Assembly (NCBI RefSeq): GCF_041021955.1
Contig: NZ_CP158375.1
Span: 2,728,001-2,792,000, forward strand
Direction: 5' to 3'
DNA from: Caulobacter sp. 73W
Lineage (GTDB): Bacteria > Pseudomonadota > Alphaproteobacteria > Caulobacterales > Caulobacteraceae
Length of the DNA: 64,000 nt
The translations under genes were made by a program, and so were the position numbers. The notes under the pieces are model-generated. The model saw only the letters and a list, made by a program, of their open reading frames with translations, ran no database searches and had not been told where the DNA came from. Below are positions 16,598 through 25,145 of this stretch, in pieces (within the stretch, counting starts at the first letter, position 1; the number at the start of each line of letters is the position of its first letter).

Positions 16598-18430
16598 TTA
16601 GTCGTCCTTGGCGCGACGCTTGCGGAAGGACGGGTTCAGCACTTGCTTGCGCAGGCGGATCGACTTCGGCGTCACCTCGACCAGCTCGTCGCTCTCGATA
16701 TAGGCGATGGCCTGCTCCAGGGACGGACGGCGCGGCGGGGTCAGGCGAACGGCTTCGTCCTTGCCCGAGGCGCGGACGTTGGTCAGCTGCTTGCCCTTGA
16801 TAGGGTTCACGTCCAGGTCGTCCGAACGCGAGTTCTCGCCGATGATCATGCCCAGATAGGTCTTCTCGCCAGCGCCGACGAACATTACGCCGCGCTCCTC
16901 CAGGTTCCACAGGGCGTAGGCCGCCGTGTCGCCGTCGGAGTTGGAGACCAGCACGCCCTTCGGGCGGCCGTCGATCGCGCCCTTGTAAGGCTCATAGTGG
17001 CTGAACACGCGGTTCAGCACGCCTGAACCGCGCGTGTCGGTCAGGAACTCGCCCTGGTAGCCGATCAGCGAACGCGACGGGCAGGCCAGCTGGATGCGGG
17101 TCTTGCCGGCGCCCGACGGACCCATGTCCTTCAGCTCGGCCTTGCGGGTGGACAGCTTCTCGATGACCACGCCGGTGAACTCGTCGTCCACGTCGATGAC
17201 CACGTCTTCGATCGGCTCCAGACGCTCGCCGTTCTCGCCCGTCTGATAGACCACGCGCGGACGCGAGATCGACAGTTCGAAGCCTTCGCGGCGCATGTTC
17301 TCGATCAGCACGCCCAGCTGCAGTTCGCCACGGCCGGCGACTTCATAGGCGTCGGCGCCCGGGGTCTCGCTCACGCGGATGGCGACGTTGGCCTCGGCTT
17401 CCTTCAGCAGGCGGTCACGGATGACGCGGCTTTGGACCTTGTCGCCTTCGCGGCCGGCCAGCGGGCTGTCGTTGACGCCCACGGTCATGGAGATGGTCGG
17501 CGGATCGATCGGCTGGGCGTCCAGCGGCTCCATCACTTCCAGGGCGCACAGGGTGTCGGCCACGGTCGCCTTGGACATGCCCGCGATGGCGACGATGTCG
17601 CCGGCTTCCGAGCCCTCGTCCAGCGGCTGACGCTTCAGGCCGCGGAAGGCCAGGACCTTGGTGATGCGGCCCTGTTCGATCTGCTTGCCGTCGCGGTCCA
17701 GCGCCTTGATGGCCATGCCGGGGACGGCCTTGCCGCTCTCGATGCGGCCGGTGAGGATGCGGCCCAGGAACGGATCGCTCTCGATCAGCACGTTCAGGAT
17801 GCGGAACGGCTTGTCCTTGTTCTCGGCCACGGCCGGCGGCGGAACGTGGTCGACGATCAGGTCGAACAGCGGCGCCAGGGTGTCGGACTTCTCGTTCAGG
17901 TCCATCGTCGCCCAGCCGTTGCGGCCCGAGGCGTAGATGTGCGGGAAGTCCAGCTGCTCCGGCGTGGCGCCGATGGCTTCGAACAGGTCGATCGTCTCCA
18001 GGTGAACCCGATCCGGATCGGCGTGCGGGCGGTCGACCTTGTTGATGCAGAGGATCGGGCGCAGGCCCATCTTCAGCGCCTTGGTCAGCACGAACTTGGT
18101 CTGGGGCATGACGCCCTCTTCGGCGTCCACCAGGATGACGCAGCCGTCCACCATGCCCAGGATCCGCTCGACCTCGCCGCCGAAGTCGGCGTGGCCGGGG
18201 GTGTCGATGATATTGATGCGGGTCTCGCCGGCCTTGCCGTTCCACATGACCGAGGTGCACTTGGCCAGGATGGTGATCCCGCGCTCGCGCTCCTGGTCGT
18301 TGGAGTCCATCGCGCGCTCGGTCGTCGCCTCGTTGGCTCGGAACACGCCGGATTGGGCAAGCAGCTGGTCGACCAGAGTTGTCTTGCCATGGTCGACGTG
18401 CGCGATGATGGCGATGTTTCGCATAGACAT
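16598..18430 (-). CDS. typA: GTP-binding protein TypA/BipA
   Basis: A 610-aa ribosome-binding translational GTPase, full family length. The G domain has G1 [11 protein letters not shown]3 [14 protein letters not shown] and G4 [10 protein letters not shown]. These are followed by the beta-barrel domain, two EF-G-like alpha/beta domains and the TypA-specific C-terminus ([21 protein letters not shown]). It assists 50S assembly and stress or cold adaptation by acting on the ribosome. It starts MSMRNIAII at 18430; the SD is weak. It ends at a strong terminator (16568-16591). A putative promoter with an internal palindrome lies at 18513-18542. Confidence 0.96.
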   Translation of the reverse strand: MSMRNIAIIAHVDHGKTTLVDQLLAQSGVFRANEATTERAMDSNDQERERGITILAKCTSVMWNGKAGETRINIIDTPGHADFGGEVERILGMVDGCVILVDAEEGVMPQTKFVLTKALKMGLRPILCINKVDRPHADPDRVHLETIDLFEAIGATPEQLDFPHIYASGRNGWATMDLNEKSDTLAPLFDLIVDHVPPPAVAENKDKPFRILNVLIESDPFLGRILTGRIESGKAVPGMAIKALDRDGKQIEQGRITKVLAFRGLKRQPLDEGSEAGDIVAIAGMSKATVADTLCALEVMEPLDAQPIDPPTISMTVGVNDSPLAGREGDKVQSRVIRDRLLKEAEANVAIRVSETPGADAYEVAGRGELQLGVLIENMRREGFELSISRPRVVYQTGENGERLEPIEDVVIDVDDEFTGVVIEKLSTRKAELKDMGPSGAGKTRIQLACPSRSLIGYQGEFLTDTRGSGVLNRVFSHYEPYKGAIDGRPKGVLVSNSDGDTAAYALWNLEERGVMFVGAGEKTYLGMIIGENSRSDDLDVNPIKGKQLTNVRASGKDEAVRLTPPRRPSLEQAIAYIESDELVEVTPKSIRLRKQVLNPSFRKRRAKDD

Positions 18431-18512
18431 AAGAGTGCGGACTTTCAGGGAGCGCAGAGGGGAGAAGGCGCGGGCTTCTACCTGAAAGCGCGGAGATACG
18501 CCAGTGCGGCGC

Positions 18513-18542
18513 CTATAACGATGACAGCGCTGTCTATTGCAA
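18513..18542 (-). promoter_or_regulatory. Putative typA promoter with internal operator-like palindrome
   Basis: On the minus strand TTGCAA (18537-18542) and TTATAG (18513-18518) are 18 bases apart. The spacer contains the perfect palindrome GACAGCGCTGTC (18523-18534), positioned where a repressor would block RNA polymerase. This comes from inspection only. Confidence 0.4.
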
Positions 18543-18735
18543 TGCCACCGGTGTCATACAGAAAGCGCTTATTTTTCAGGCGCTTCCGCTTCTTGCTTTA
18601 GATTTGGGCAAATGCTGCGGTGCAGCAAAATCCTTCGAATCCGGTGGGATAACGCCGTCCCGGATATAACCATTGGTGCGTAAGGGTTTTCGAAAGTGTC
18701 CGAAGAATTTTCTGCATTCGAGTGCAAAAAAGCGC

Positions 18736-18764
18736 TTGATGCTTTGTGCGCCGCACCCTATAAA
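18736..18764 (+). promoter_or_regulatory. Housekeeping-type promoter of the small RNA
   Basis: TTGATG at 18736-18741 and TATAAA at 18759-18764, spaced by exactly 17 bases. This is unusually close to consensus for this GC-rich genome. It points at the 18771-18853 transcript and at no protein gene. Confidence 0.8.
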
Positions 18765-18770
18765 CATCCT

Positions 18771-18853
18771 TGTGAGGCGGCGCTGTCGCCTCTGCCCTTC
18801 CTGGGCGTTTCCTCCCTAATGAACTGCGGCGCCGTTTGGCGCCGCTTTTTTTT
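18771..18853 (+). ncRNA. Candidate trans-acting small RNA, suhB/MmgR-like
   Basis: A free-standing unit of about 83 nt. It begins about 7 bases after the TATAAA box. It then has a 5' hairpin (GAGGCG/CGCCTC, 18774-18792), a single-stranded linker containing TTTCCTCCCT (18808-18817), and an intrinsic terminator GCGGCGCC-GTTT-GGCGCCGC followed by eight T (18826-18853). No SD or open frame is present. The UUUCCUCCCU element is, as I recall, the conserved unpaired core of the alphaproteobacterial suhB/MmgR (alpha-r8) sRNA family, and it could pair with ribosome-binding sites. Promoter, architecture and motif all agree. Family membership needs a covariance-model check. Confidence 0.72.
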
Positions 18854-18898
18854 GGTCTGAATCCAGCCTGGGGCCTGGAAATAGCGAAATTGCGGCGA

Positions 18899-19780
18899 TT
18901 AGCGCAGTTTCGACCAGTCGACCGCCGCGACCGCCTCGGTCAGCCGGCCGATATCGCGGCGCAGGCGCTTCAGCCCGTCTGTCGCCGTCAGGGTCTTCTC
19001 GTCCATATAGAGCGCGCGGCTCAGCTCGATCTGCAGCGCATGGGTCCGCAGGTGCGGCCGCCCGTAGTGCTCGGTGGTCCAGCCCCCGGCATAGGGCGCG
19101 TTGCGCGCCACCCGGTAGCCCAGGGCGGTCAGGGTCTTCTCCGCCAGCCGCGTCAGCTCCGGCGCGCAGGACGAGCCGTAGCGGTCGCCCAGCACGATGT
19201 CGGTGGGCTTGGCGCCCTTCACCTCGCCCGCCGCCGCGGCCGCCGACGGCATGGAGTGCCAGTCGATCAGCACCGCCACGCCGTGAGCCGCCCGCGATTC
19301 GGCCAGCAGATGTCCCAGGGCGTCGTGATACGGGCCGTGGGCGGTCTCGATCCGCCGCTTGGCCTCGGCGAAGCTCAGCTTGCGCGAATAGATCTCGCGC
19401 CCCTCGGCCACCACGCGGGCGATGGAGCCCAGCCCCGCCGCCACCCGGGCCGACCGGCCGCGGGCGAATTCCGGCAGCTCGTCCTCGAACATCGCCGGGT
19501 CCAGCTCCCAGGCTTCGCGGTTCAGGTCCACATAGGCCCGCGCGTATGTGGCCTGGATCACCGTCGCGCCCTTGGCCGGGGCCGGGGCGATCAGTTCGTC
19601 CACGAAGGCGTCCTCGGACACCCGGATGTCGTGCGGCCCCAGGGCGGAAGCGGCCATCATCTCGGCGGGATAGACCCGGCCGGAGTGGGGCGAGGCGAAA
19701 ACCAGCGGCGTCGGTGGCGGCGATCCCGCGCGCAGGACCTTGAACGGCGCCTCGGAGGGCGCGTTCGCATCCGCGGTCAT
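18899..19780 (-). CDS. N-formylglutamate amidohydrolase family protein
   Basis: A 293-aa protein of the FGase family. It has SPHSGRVYP near the N-terminus, YARAYVDLNR, the metal or active-site segment LIDWHSMPS, and GGWTTEHYGRP. Family members hydrolyse N-formylglutamate to glutamate and formate in histidine degradation; no hut genes are adjacent. The ATG at 19780 is chosen over an upstream TTG at 19795. It is divergent from cpdR. Confidence 0.88.
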   Translation of the reverse strand: MTADANAPSEAPFKVLRAGSPPPTPLVFASPHSGRVYPAEMMAASALGPHDIRVSEDAFVDELIAPAPAKGATVIQATYARAYVDLNREAWELDPAMFEDELPEFARGRSARVAAGLGSIARVVAEGREIYSRKLSFAEAKRRIETAHGPYHDALGHLLAESRAAHGVAVLIDWHSMPSAAAAAGEVKGAKPTDIVLGDRYGSSCAPELTRLAEKTLTALGYRVARNAPYAGGWTTEHYGRPHLRTHALQIELSRALYMDEKTLTATDGLKRLRRDIGRLTEAVAAVDWSKLR

Positions 19781-19918
19781 CGGGGCCGTGCTCAAGGTGC
19801 GTTCGCGTCCGTTAAGGTTAAAGAGTCGCGGGCCTGTGGATAGCCGCTGGGCTTTATGGGCGATTTAAGGACCGTGGCCTAGAATAGCCTGCGAATCTCT
19901 CATCGAGCCCACATAGCC

Positions 19919-20275
19919 ATGCCCAAGATCCTCCTCGCCGAAGACGACAACTCCCTGCGCGGCTTTCTCGCCCGCGCCCTGGAGCGCGCCGGCTACGAAG
20001 TCACCGCCTGCGCCGACGGCGAGGAAGCGGTCACCCACCTCGGTGAGAACTGGGACCTGCTGCTGACCGACATCGTCATGCCCGGCATGGACGGGATCGA
20101 GGTCGCCCGCCAGGCCGCCGCCCGCCAGCCCGACATGCGCATCATGTTCATCACCGGTTTCGCCGCCGTGGCCCTGGCGGCCGCTGACCGAACGCCGGCT
20201 GGCGCCAAGGTCCTGTCCAAGCCGATTCACCTGCGCGAAATCGTGGGCGAGGTCGAACGGATGATGGCGGCTTAA
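19919..20275 (+). CDS. cpdR: Single-domain response regulator CpdR, ClpXP adaptor
   Basis: A 118-aa stand-alone receiver domain: acidic pocket AEDD (7-10), phospho-acceptor Asp51 in LLTDIVMPG, Thr in FITGFAA, and Lys in VLSKPIHL. There is no output domain. The length, the Asp51 position and the C-terminal VLSKPxHLREIVxEVxRMMAA match Caulobacter CpdR. When unphosphorylated, CpdR docks on ClpX at the cell pole and primes degradation of cell-cycle substrates such as PdeA, and, with RcdA, TacA and CtrA. Phosphate arrives through CckA-ChpT. It is transcribed alone, followed by tRNA-Val. Confidence 0.9.
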   Translation: MPKILLAEDDNSLRGFLARALERAGYEVTACADGEEAVTHLGENWDLLLTDIVMPGMDGIEVARQAAARQPDMRIMFITGFAAVALAAADRTPAGAKVLSKPIHLREIVGEVERMMAA

Positions 20276-20344
20276 AACACGCTTGCCACGGCAAAAGGCG
20301 GGGGCTATATCCCCCGCCTCCCGCAGCCTTTTGGTTGCTCCGGC

Positions 20345-20419
20345 GGACGCGTAGCTCAGCGGGAGAGCACCTCGTTGACATCGAGGGGGTCACAGGTTCA
20401 ATCCCTGTCGCGTCCACCA
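20345..20419 (+). tRNA. tRNA-Val(GAC)
   Basis: Complete cloverleaf. The acceptor is GGACGCG/CGCGTCC, the D arm is GCTCAGCGGGAGAGC, and the anticodon loop TTGACAT gives anticodon GAC. The T arm is ACAGG-TTCAATC-CCTGT, the discriminator is A, and CCA is encoded (20417-20419). It reads GUC and GUU valine codons. Confidence 0.95.
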
Positions 20420-20478
20420 TTCTCCCTTACAGATTTTGATTTGTCGGCTGTCCGTCAGGGCGGGCTCGGAGTTGACGG

Positions 20479-20772
20479 CTACACGTCGTCCTCGAGGTAG
20501 CCGCTGACGGCATGGCCGCCAGATGAGGCGCTGAGCACCGATCCGCCAGGCCGTACGACTGGCATCATAGAGTCATCTCCGACAAACGGGCCGCCATTGA
20601 GCTGAAGGGCGCCTCCGGAGGATACGGCCCCGATATGGCCGACGAACCTCTTGCCGGTTGGTACGGTAAAGGTCGTGCCGTTTAAGATCCGAACCGCCAC
20701 GGCGGTGCGAGGCGAGCTACCTCCGCCACCACCCTGGCCGCCGGCGACGTTTCCCCATGAGTACTCCCCCAT
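20479..20772 (-). CDS. Small phage-like structural protein, 97 aa
   Basis: A glycine-rich N-terminus (MGEYSWGNVAGGQGGGGG) is followed by a beta-strand-rich segment (TAVAVRILNGTTFTVPTGKRFVGHIGAV) of the kind seen in small phage virion or tail-associated proteins. Its ATG overlaps the TGA of the upstream gene by one base (TGATG), which implies translational coupling. It lies about 60 bases past tRNA-Val. There is no signal peptide. The assignment to phage origin is inferred from composition, gene pairing and position; no specific family is named. Confidence 0.6.
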   Translation of the reverse strand: MGEYSWGNVAGGQGGGGGSSPRTAVAVRILNGTTFTVPTGKRFVGHIGAVSSGGALQLNGGPFVGDDSMMPVVRPGGSVLSASSGGHAVSGYLEDDV

Positions 20773-21116
20773 CAGACGTTGTCCTCTTGCAGGCCGTCGA
20801 TGCGGAAGGCGATGCCGCCGTCGCTCGAGGGGACCATGACATGTTCGCCGGGCTTGAGGAACTTGCAGGTGCGCTCCAGGCAGCCGCCGTTGCTGGCCAG
20901 TTCGTCGCCGTATCTGATCCAGTCGGCGCCCGGGTTCGACGGGTCGCTGTTCTGGCTGACGGCAATATAAACCTTGGCGGTGCTGGCCGCGCCCTGGTTC
21001 ACGGCCGAGATGGTGACCGAGGCGCGCAGGCATTCGGGCACGGGGCCGAAGAGGACGGCGTCCGGATTGGCGCCGGCTTGGCCGTCTGGGAAATCGCTGT
21101 TGAGATCGTCATTCAC
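20772..21116 (-). CDS. Small phage-like virion-associated protein, 114 aa
   Basis: An all-beta protein with the pattern ASVTISAVNQGAASTAKVYIAVSQ, later LKPGEHVMVPSSDGGIAFRIDGL. This resembles small phage decoration or tail accessory proteins that occur in pairs. The GTG start at 21116 has GGGG close upstream. It is coupled to the 97-aa gene downstream through TGATG. No integrase, capsid or terminase is nearby, so if phage-derived this is a remnant or a domesticated cassette beside tRNA-Val. Confidence 0.6.
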   Translation of the reverse strand: MNDDLNSDFPDGQAGANPDAVLFGPVPECLRASVTISAVNQGAASTAKVYIAVSQNSDPSNPGADWIRYGDELASNGGCLERTCKFLKPGEHVMVPSSDGGIAFRIDGLQEDNV

Positions 21117-21240
21117 TGTCCCCGTTGAAGGGGAGAGCAGATTTTGACGTCACCCAGCGCAGCGCTGATTTTGCGCCGATGGAAACTTAGAAGCGCCCGA
21201 TAAGCTTGGGCTTTGTCGTCTTTACGACGCGCAGAAGGCC

Positions 21241-21585
21241 CTAGGCCGCGTCCGCTTCGATCGACGCGCGCATGCGCTCGGCCACTTCGCCCAGGGTGAT
21301 GGTCGACAGGGCGGCGTTGACGTCCAGGCCGCTCTCCTGGCCCAGGGACTGCGACAGTTTGTGGGTGAAGTCGGCCATGGCGGTGATCCGCTGGGCCAAC
21401 ATGTCCACGGTGTGCAGTTCTTGCATCACGGCCATGCGGCCTTCGACCGGCGTGGCCTCCAGGATGCGGCCCAGGGCGTCGTCCAGGTGGCAGCAGGACT
21501 GGGAGGCGATGGCCATCTCCCCGGTCAGGGCCTTCAGGATGGCGCTGACGGTGTCGGCGGTGATCGGCGGCTGTGTAGCGGACAT
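21241..21585 (-). CDS. Hypothetical helical protein, 114 aa
   Basis: A soluble, strongly helical protein (TADTVSAILKALTGEMAIASQ, LHTVDMLAQRITAMADFTHKL) with a paired cysteine CCHLDD near residue 38. The ATG at 21585 is chosen with AAGG just upstream; the 21 extra codons above it look non-coding. No domain is recognised. The heptad-like pattern suggests a coiled-coil or four-helix bundle. It sits between the phage-like pair and mnmC on the same strand. Confidence 0.6.
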   Translation of the reverse strand: MSATQPPITADTVSAILKALTGEMAIASQSCCHLDDALGRILEATPVEGRMAVMQELHTVDMLAQRITAMADFTHKLSQSLGQESGLDVNAALSTITLGEVAERMRASIEADAA

Positions 21586-21700
21586 TGGCCTTACCCCAGA
21601 AGGCGGTGATCGAATCGAGCCTGACCATAGGGCGCCGATGGCGCCCATTGTCTTAACTACGTGCGGCGCCCCTGCGACAAAATCGCGTGACGTCAGAGGC

Positions 21701-23485
21701 TTAGGCGCGGCGCGCGGCGAAGCGGGCAGGATCGACCGCCGCCGCCAGGTCGCGCGGCAAGGGCGAGGGGGCGTTCAGGATCAGGGCCGCCACATGCTCG
21801 GCCAGCAGCGGCGCGGCGCAGAACCCGCGCGACCCCATGCCTGTCAACAGATAGAGCCCATCCTCCGCCGCTCCCGCAGACGGCAGGCGGTCCGGCGTCG
21901 TCGCCCGGATCGCGGCGCGCGACTGCAAGGGCGCGCCCGTCAGCCGCTCGGCCAGGCGTGGCGCGCGGGTCGCCAGGGCGGCTAGGTTGCGGGCGTCGTC
22001 CTCGGTCCGGCGATCCTCGTCAGTCACGTCGCGGTCGTGGGTGGCGCCGAACAGCACGCCGCCCTCCCGCGTGGGAATCACATACCCGCCGAACGCCGCC
22101 GCGGCGGGGGCGGGAACCGCGTCGGTGAATGTCGCCTGTCCCCGCACGGGTTGCAGCGCCGTCTGCGGATGCAACGTGCTCACCCCCATGCCGGCCGCCA
22201 GGATCACCGCGTCGGCGCGCAGGATCTCCGCGCCCGTCTCGTCCAGCAGCCGCCAGCCGTCGCCGTCGCGCTCCAGCGCCGCGACCTGCGTGCCCGCCGC
22301 GTCCCCGGCCCAGGCGGCCAGGGCGGTCGCTGGCTGGATCACCAGGGCGTCCTCCATCCGCAGCGCGCCGGGGGCCTCGGCCTCGCCCAGTGCGTCCGCC
22401 GTCGCCGCGCCGTCCAGCCGCGTCAGGGCGCCGGGCTCGAACAGGGGAGAGGCGGCGATGCGGTCGAACCGGCCGGCGTCCTTCTCCTTGGCCTCCAGCT
22501 GCAGCACGCCCTTGGCGATGATCGCGCCCGGCACCTGCGCATAGAGCGCCGTCGCCCGCCGGATGGCCTGGGCGAACAGCCGCCCCGCCGGGCCGTCGCC
22601 GGCGTCGAGGCGCGGGGTCACCAGGGCCGCCGGATTGCCCGACGCCGCTCCGCCCAGTCCGCGAGGGTCCAGCACGGTCGCCGCGCCGCCAAGGGCCCGC
22701 ACCGCCCGCGCCGCGCAGGCGCCGGCGACGCCGCCGCCGATGATCGCCACATGCGGCCGCGCTCTAGGCTCTGCGACCGGCGCCGGCGGCAGATACGCCT
22801 CCAGCCGTTCGCGCTTGCGGCCATAGCCGGGCTTCTTCTCCACGGCGAATCCCGCCGCAGTCAGGCCGCGCCGAACCTGCCCCGCGACGGTGAAGGTGGC
22901 GGCGCGCGCCCCGGCCGCCGAACGTTGCGCCACCAGGGCCAGGACCTCGTCGCTCCACATGGCGGGGTTGAGGGCGGGGGAGAAGCCGTCCAGGAACCAG
23001 GCGTCGGCCATGCCGCTCCAGCTCGTCAGCGCCGCCGAGGCGTCCATGACGGCCAGGTCCAGCACCGCGTTGAATTCGGGCAACTCCACGCGATGGAAAC
23101 CCGCCGCCTGGCCGGGCCAGCGGTCGATCAGCGCCTGGGCCGCCTCAGCGATCCGAGGCCACCGCGACAGGGCGCGAGCGGCTTCCTCCGCGGTGATCGG
23201 ATGGGCCTCGATGGAGAAGAAATGCAGCTGGCCGTCCGCTGGCCGTTCGCGCCGCCACAGATCCAGCAGGGCGGCGATGTTCAGCCCGGTGCCGAAGCCC
23301 AGCTCTCCCACCACGAAGCGGTCGCGGCCGCGCCAGCCCTCCGGCAGGCCGCAGCCTTGCATGAACACCGCCTCGGTTTCGGCCAAGCCGTCGTCGCTGG
23401 AAAAATAGACGTCGCCGTAGAGCCGCGAGGCCGGCAGGCCGTCGTCGCGCCAGGAAAGCGGCGAGGAAGGGAGCGTTTCAGTCAT
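21701..23485 (-). CDS. mnmC: Bifunctional tRNA (mnm5s2U34) methyltransferase/FAD-dependent cmnm5s2U34 oxidoreductase
   Basis: A 594-aa two-domain enzyme. The N-terminal SAM-dependent methyltransferase (about 1-245) has GELGFGTGLN (60-69) and AWFLDGFSPALNPAMW. The C-terminal FAD oxidoreductase (about 250-594) has the dinucleotide motif HVAIIGGGVAGACAA and a late GLYLLTGMGSRGFCAAPL. The two activities complete 5-methylaminomethyl-2-thiouridine at the wobble position of tRNAs for Lys, Glu and Gln. It is full length and transcribed alone. Confidence 0.93.
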   Translation of the reverse strand: MTETLPSSPLSWRDDGLPASRLYGDVYFSSDDGLAETEAVFMQGCGLPEGWRGRDRFVVGELGFGTGLNIAALLDLWRRERPADGQLHFFSIEAHPITAEEAARALSRWPRIAEAAQALIDRWPGQAAGFHRVELPEFNAVLDLAVMDASAALTSWSGMADAWFLDGFSPALNPAMWSDEVLALVAQRSAAGARAATFTVAGQVRRGLTAAGFAVEKKPGYGRKRERLEAYLPPAPVAEPRARPHVAIIGGGVAGACAARAVRALGGAATVLDPRGLGGAASGNPAALVTPRLDAGDGPAGRLFAQAIRRATALYAQVPGAIIAKGVLQLEAKEKDAGRFDRIAASPLFEPGALTRLDGAATADALGEAEAPGALRMEDALVIQPATALAAWAGDAAGTQVAALERDGDGWRLLDETGAEILRADAVILAAGMGVSTLHPQTALQPVRGQATFTDAVPAPAAAAFGGYVIPTREGGVLFGATHDRDVTDEDRRTEDDARNLAALATRAPRLAERLTGAPLQSRAAIRATTPDRLPSAGAAEDGLYLLTGMGSRGFCAAPLLAEHVAALILNAPSPLPRDLAAAVDPARFAARRA

Positions 23486-23605
23486 TTCGCGCCCGACTTT
23501 TAAACTATGAGGCCCGCAAACGCCTATGGCGTCACGGTTTCATGATGAACACGTGCTTAACCATGCTAGCCTCTCGCCATTCCTGTTAGGGGCGGGAGTT
23601 GAGAC

Positions 23606-23749
23606 GTGAACCTATCTCTTGCGATCCTTGTGATGCTGGGCTTCGTCGCCCTGATCGCCTGGCCGAGCCTGGAGCCGCATGCGCGGCGCTGGCTGCGAGG
23701 CCAGAGGCGCTCCAGACGCGCGCGCCTGGAGCGTATTGAAGACCTGTAG
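23606..23749 (+). CDS. Small membrane protein, 47 aa
   Basis: A GTG at 23606 with GGGAG eight bases upstream opens 47 codons: a single hydrophobic helix (LSLAILVMLGFVALIAWPSL) and then a strongly basic tail (HARRWLRGQRRSRRARLERIEDL). Codon third positions are mixed. It is divergent from mnmC and converges with the lipoprotein gene at 23751, one base apart. The layout is that of a small inner-membrane protein with a cytoplasmic basic tail. The function is unknown. Confidence 0.5.
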   Translation: MNLSLAILVMLGFVALIAWPSLEPHARRWLRGQRRSRRARLERIEDL

Positions 23750-23750
23750 G

Positions 23751-24047
23751 CTAGTGAGCGCCCTCGGCGTGGGGCTTGTCTTCCGCCGGCTTCTCGGCGG
23801 CGGCGGGCGCATCGGCCGGCGCCTGGGCGTCGGTCGGCGCGTCGGAGGGGGCGGCCACGGTGCTGGCGTCCTCGGCGGCGGCGCGGGCGGCGGCGGCGGC
23901 TTCCTCGGTGGTGGTGCCGGCGGGCTGCTGCGTGGCCGAATGGCCCTCGCCGCCCTCGGAATGTTCCTTCTTCCCGCAGGCCGACAGGCCCAGGGCGGCC
24001 GCAACGGCGCCGACGACGGCCAGCTTGCGGATCAGTTCGGTGGTCAT
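23751..24047 (-). CDS. Small lipoprotein with Ala/Pro/Asp-rich tail
   Basis: A 98-aa protein with a type II signal peptide (RKLAVVGAVAAALGLSAC; lipobox LSAC with Cys about residue 24). The rest is a low-complexity, acidic, Ala-Pro-Glu-rich chain (EEAAAAARAAAEDA, DAPTDAQAPADAPAAAEK) that is probably unstructured. It is predicted to be exported and lipid-anchored. It is about 100 bases downstream of motA on the same strand and has AGGGG upstream of the ATG. The function is unknown. Confidence 0.75.
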   Translation of the reverse strand: MTTELIRKLAVVGAVAAALGLSACGKKEHSEGGEGHSATQQPAGTTTEEAAAAARAAAEDASTVAAPSDAPTDAQAPADAPAAAEKPAEDKPHAEGAH

Positions 24048-24151
24048 GGACGTCAGCCCCTGTCTGTTATGACTTGAGGCGACGATTGCCCCGTTTGATG
24101 GGCCGCGCAAGTTAGAGACTCTTAATGCGGCGCCAGCCTGGACCAGAGCCC

Positions 24152-25021
24152 TTAGGCCTCGGTCGGCAGGGCCTGCAGGGCGGCTTCCAGCTCCAGGAAG
24201 CTCGGCTGGGCGGCGGTCGGGATGTCGCCGCGGCCGATCTCGACCGAGATCTGGGCGGCGTTGCCGTGCAGGTGCGCGACGAGGACCGACTGGATGATCT
24301 TGTAGAAGGCGCCTTCCTCCTCGATCACGTCCTTCATGCGGGCCGCGAACGGACCCACCAGGCCATAGGCCAGGAACACGCCGAGGAAGGTGCCGACCAG
24401 GGCGCCGCCGATCATGCCGCCCAGGACGGCCGGCGGTTCGGTGATCGAGCCCATGGTCTTGATGACCCCCAGCACGGCGGCCACGATGCCCAGGGCGGGC
24501 AGGGCGTCGGCCATGTTCTGCAGGGCGTGCGAGGGCGCCAGCGCCTCGTGGTGGTGCTTCTCCAGCTGCTTTTCCATCGCGTCCTCGACCTGGTGAGGAT
24601 CCTCCAGGTTCATGGTCATCATGCGAAGCGTGTCGCAGATGAAGTCGATGGCGAAGTGGTCCTTCATCAGCTTGGGGTAGCGCGAGAAGATGGTGCTGTC
24701 GGCCGGCTTTTCGATGTGCGCTTCCAGGGCGATGACGCCCTTGGACTTCATCGTCTTGGTCAGCTGGAACAGCAGGCTCAGCAGGTCGCGATAGTCGGCC
24801 GGCTTCCACTTCGGGCCGGCGAAGACCTTGGCCATGCCGCCGCCGCAACCCTTGATCACGGTCATCGAGTTCGAGATCAGGAACGCGGCCACGCCGGCGC
24901 CGCCGATGGCCATCATCTCGTGGGGCAGGGCGTGCATGATCACGTCCATCTTGCCGCCGGAGATGATGTAGCTGCCGAAGACCAGCGCGAACAGCAGGAC
25001 GATGCCGATGATCTGGAACAT
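24152..25021 (-). CDS. motA: Flagellar motor stator protein MotA
   Basis: A 289-aa protein of full MotA length. It has two N-terminal helices (IIGIVLLFALVFGSYIISGG and MMAIGGAGVAAFLISN), a large cytoplasmic loop with charged residues that contact FliG, and two C-terminal helices. These contain the conserved PALGIVAAVLGVIKTMGSI and GGALVGTFLGVFLAYGLVGP. With MotB it forms the proton-driven stator. No motB is adjacent, as in Caulobacter, where the two genes are unlinked. Confidence 0.96.
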   Translation of the reverse strand: MFQIIGIVLLFALVFGSYIISGGKMDVIMHALPHEMMAIGGAGVAAFLISNSMTVIKGCGGGMAKVFAGPKWKPADYRDLLSLLFQLTKTMKSKGVIALEAHIEKPADSTIFSRYPKLMKDHFAIDFICDTLRMMTMNLEDPHQVEDAMEKQLEKHHHEALAPSHALQNMADALPALGIVAAVLGVIKTMGSITEPPAVLGGMIGGALVGTFLGVFLAYGLVGPFAARMKDVIEEEGAFYKIIQSVLVAHLHGNAAQISVEIGRGDIPTAAQPSFLELEAALQALPTEA

Positions 25022-25145
25022 GGGTGGAGGACGCCTTTGGGCCGGATTTCAGGCGCTCAACATGCCGATTAATGCTTAATCCAAGGTGAGCGGGCCTCAG
25101 GCGGCCATTGCGCGACCCCGGGGAACGGGCCTAACAACCGTTCGC

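Noticed and set aside
18826-18853. Terminator of N-formylglutamate amidohydrolase or of typA
   Set aside because: The T-run is only on the plus strand, and typA and the amidohydrolase both run on the minus strand. It fits the small RNA only.
19799-19870. TTAAGGTTAA stretch upstream of cpdR as a CtrA box
   Set aside because: The spacing between TTAA elements is too short and only one half-site is intact. I cannot support it without binding data.
20479-21116. Complete prophage or genomic island
   Set aside because: Only two small genes resemble phage proteins. No integrase, repressor, terminase or flanking direct repeat was found.
25070-25084. TTAATGCTTAA-like sequence near the motA start, considered as a CtrA site
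   Set aside because: The CtrA consensus is TTAA-N7-TTAA. Here the half-sites are separated by three bases only, so binding as a CtrA site is not supported.
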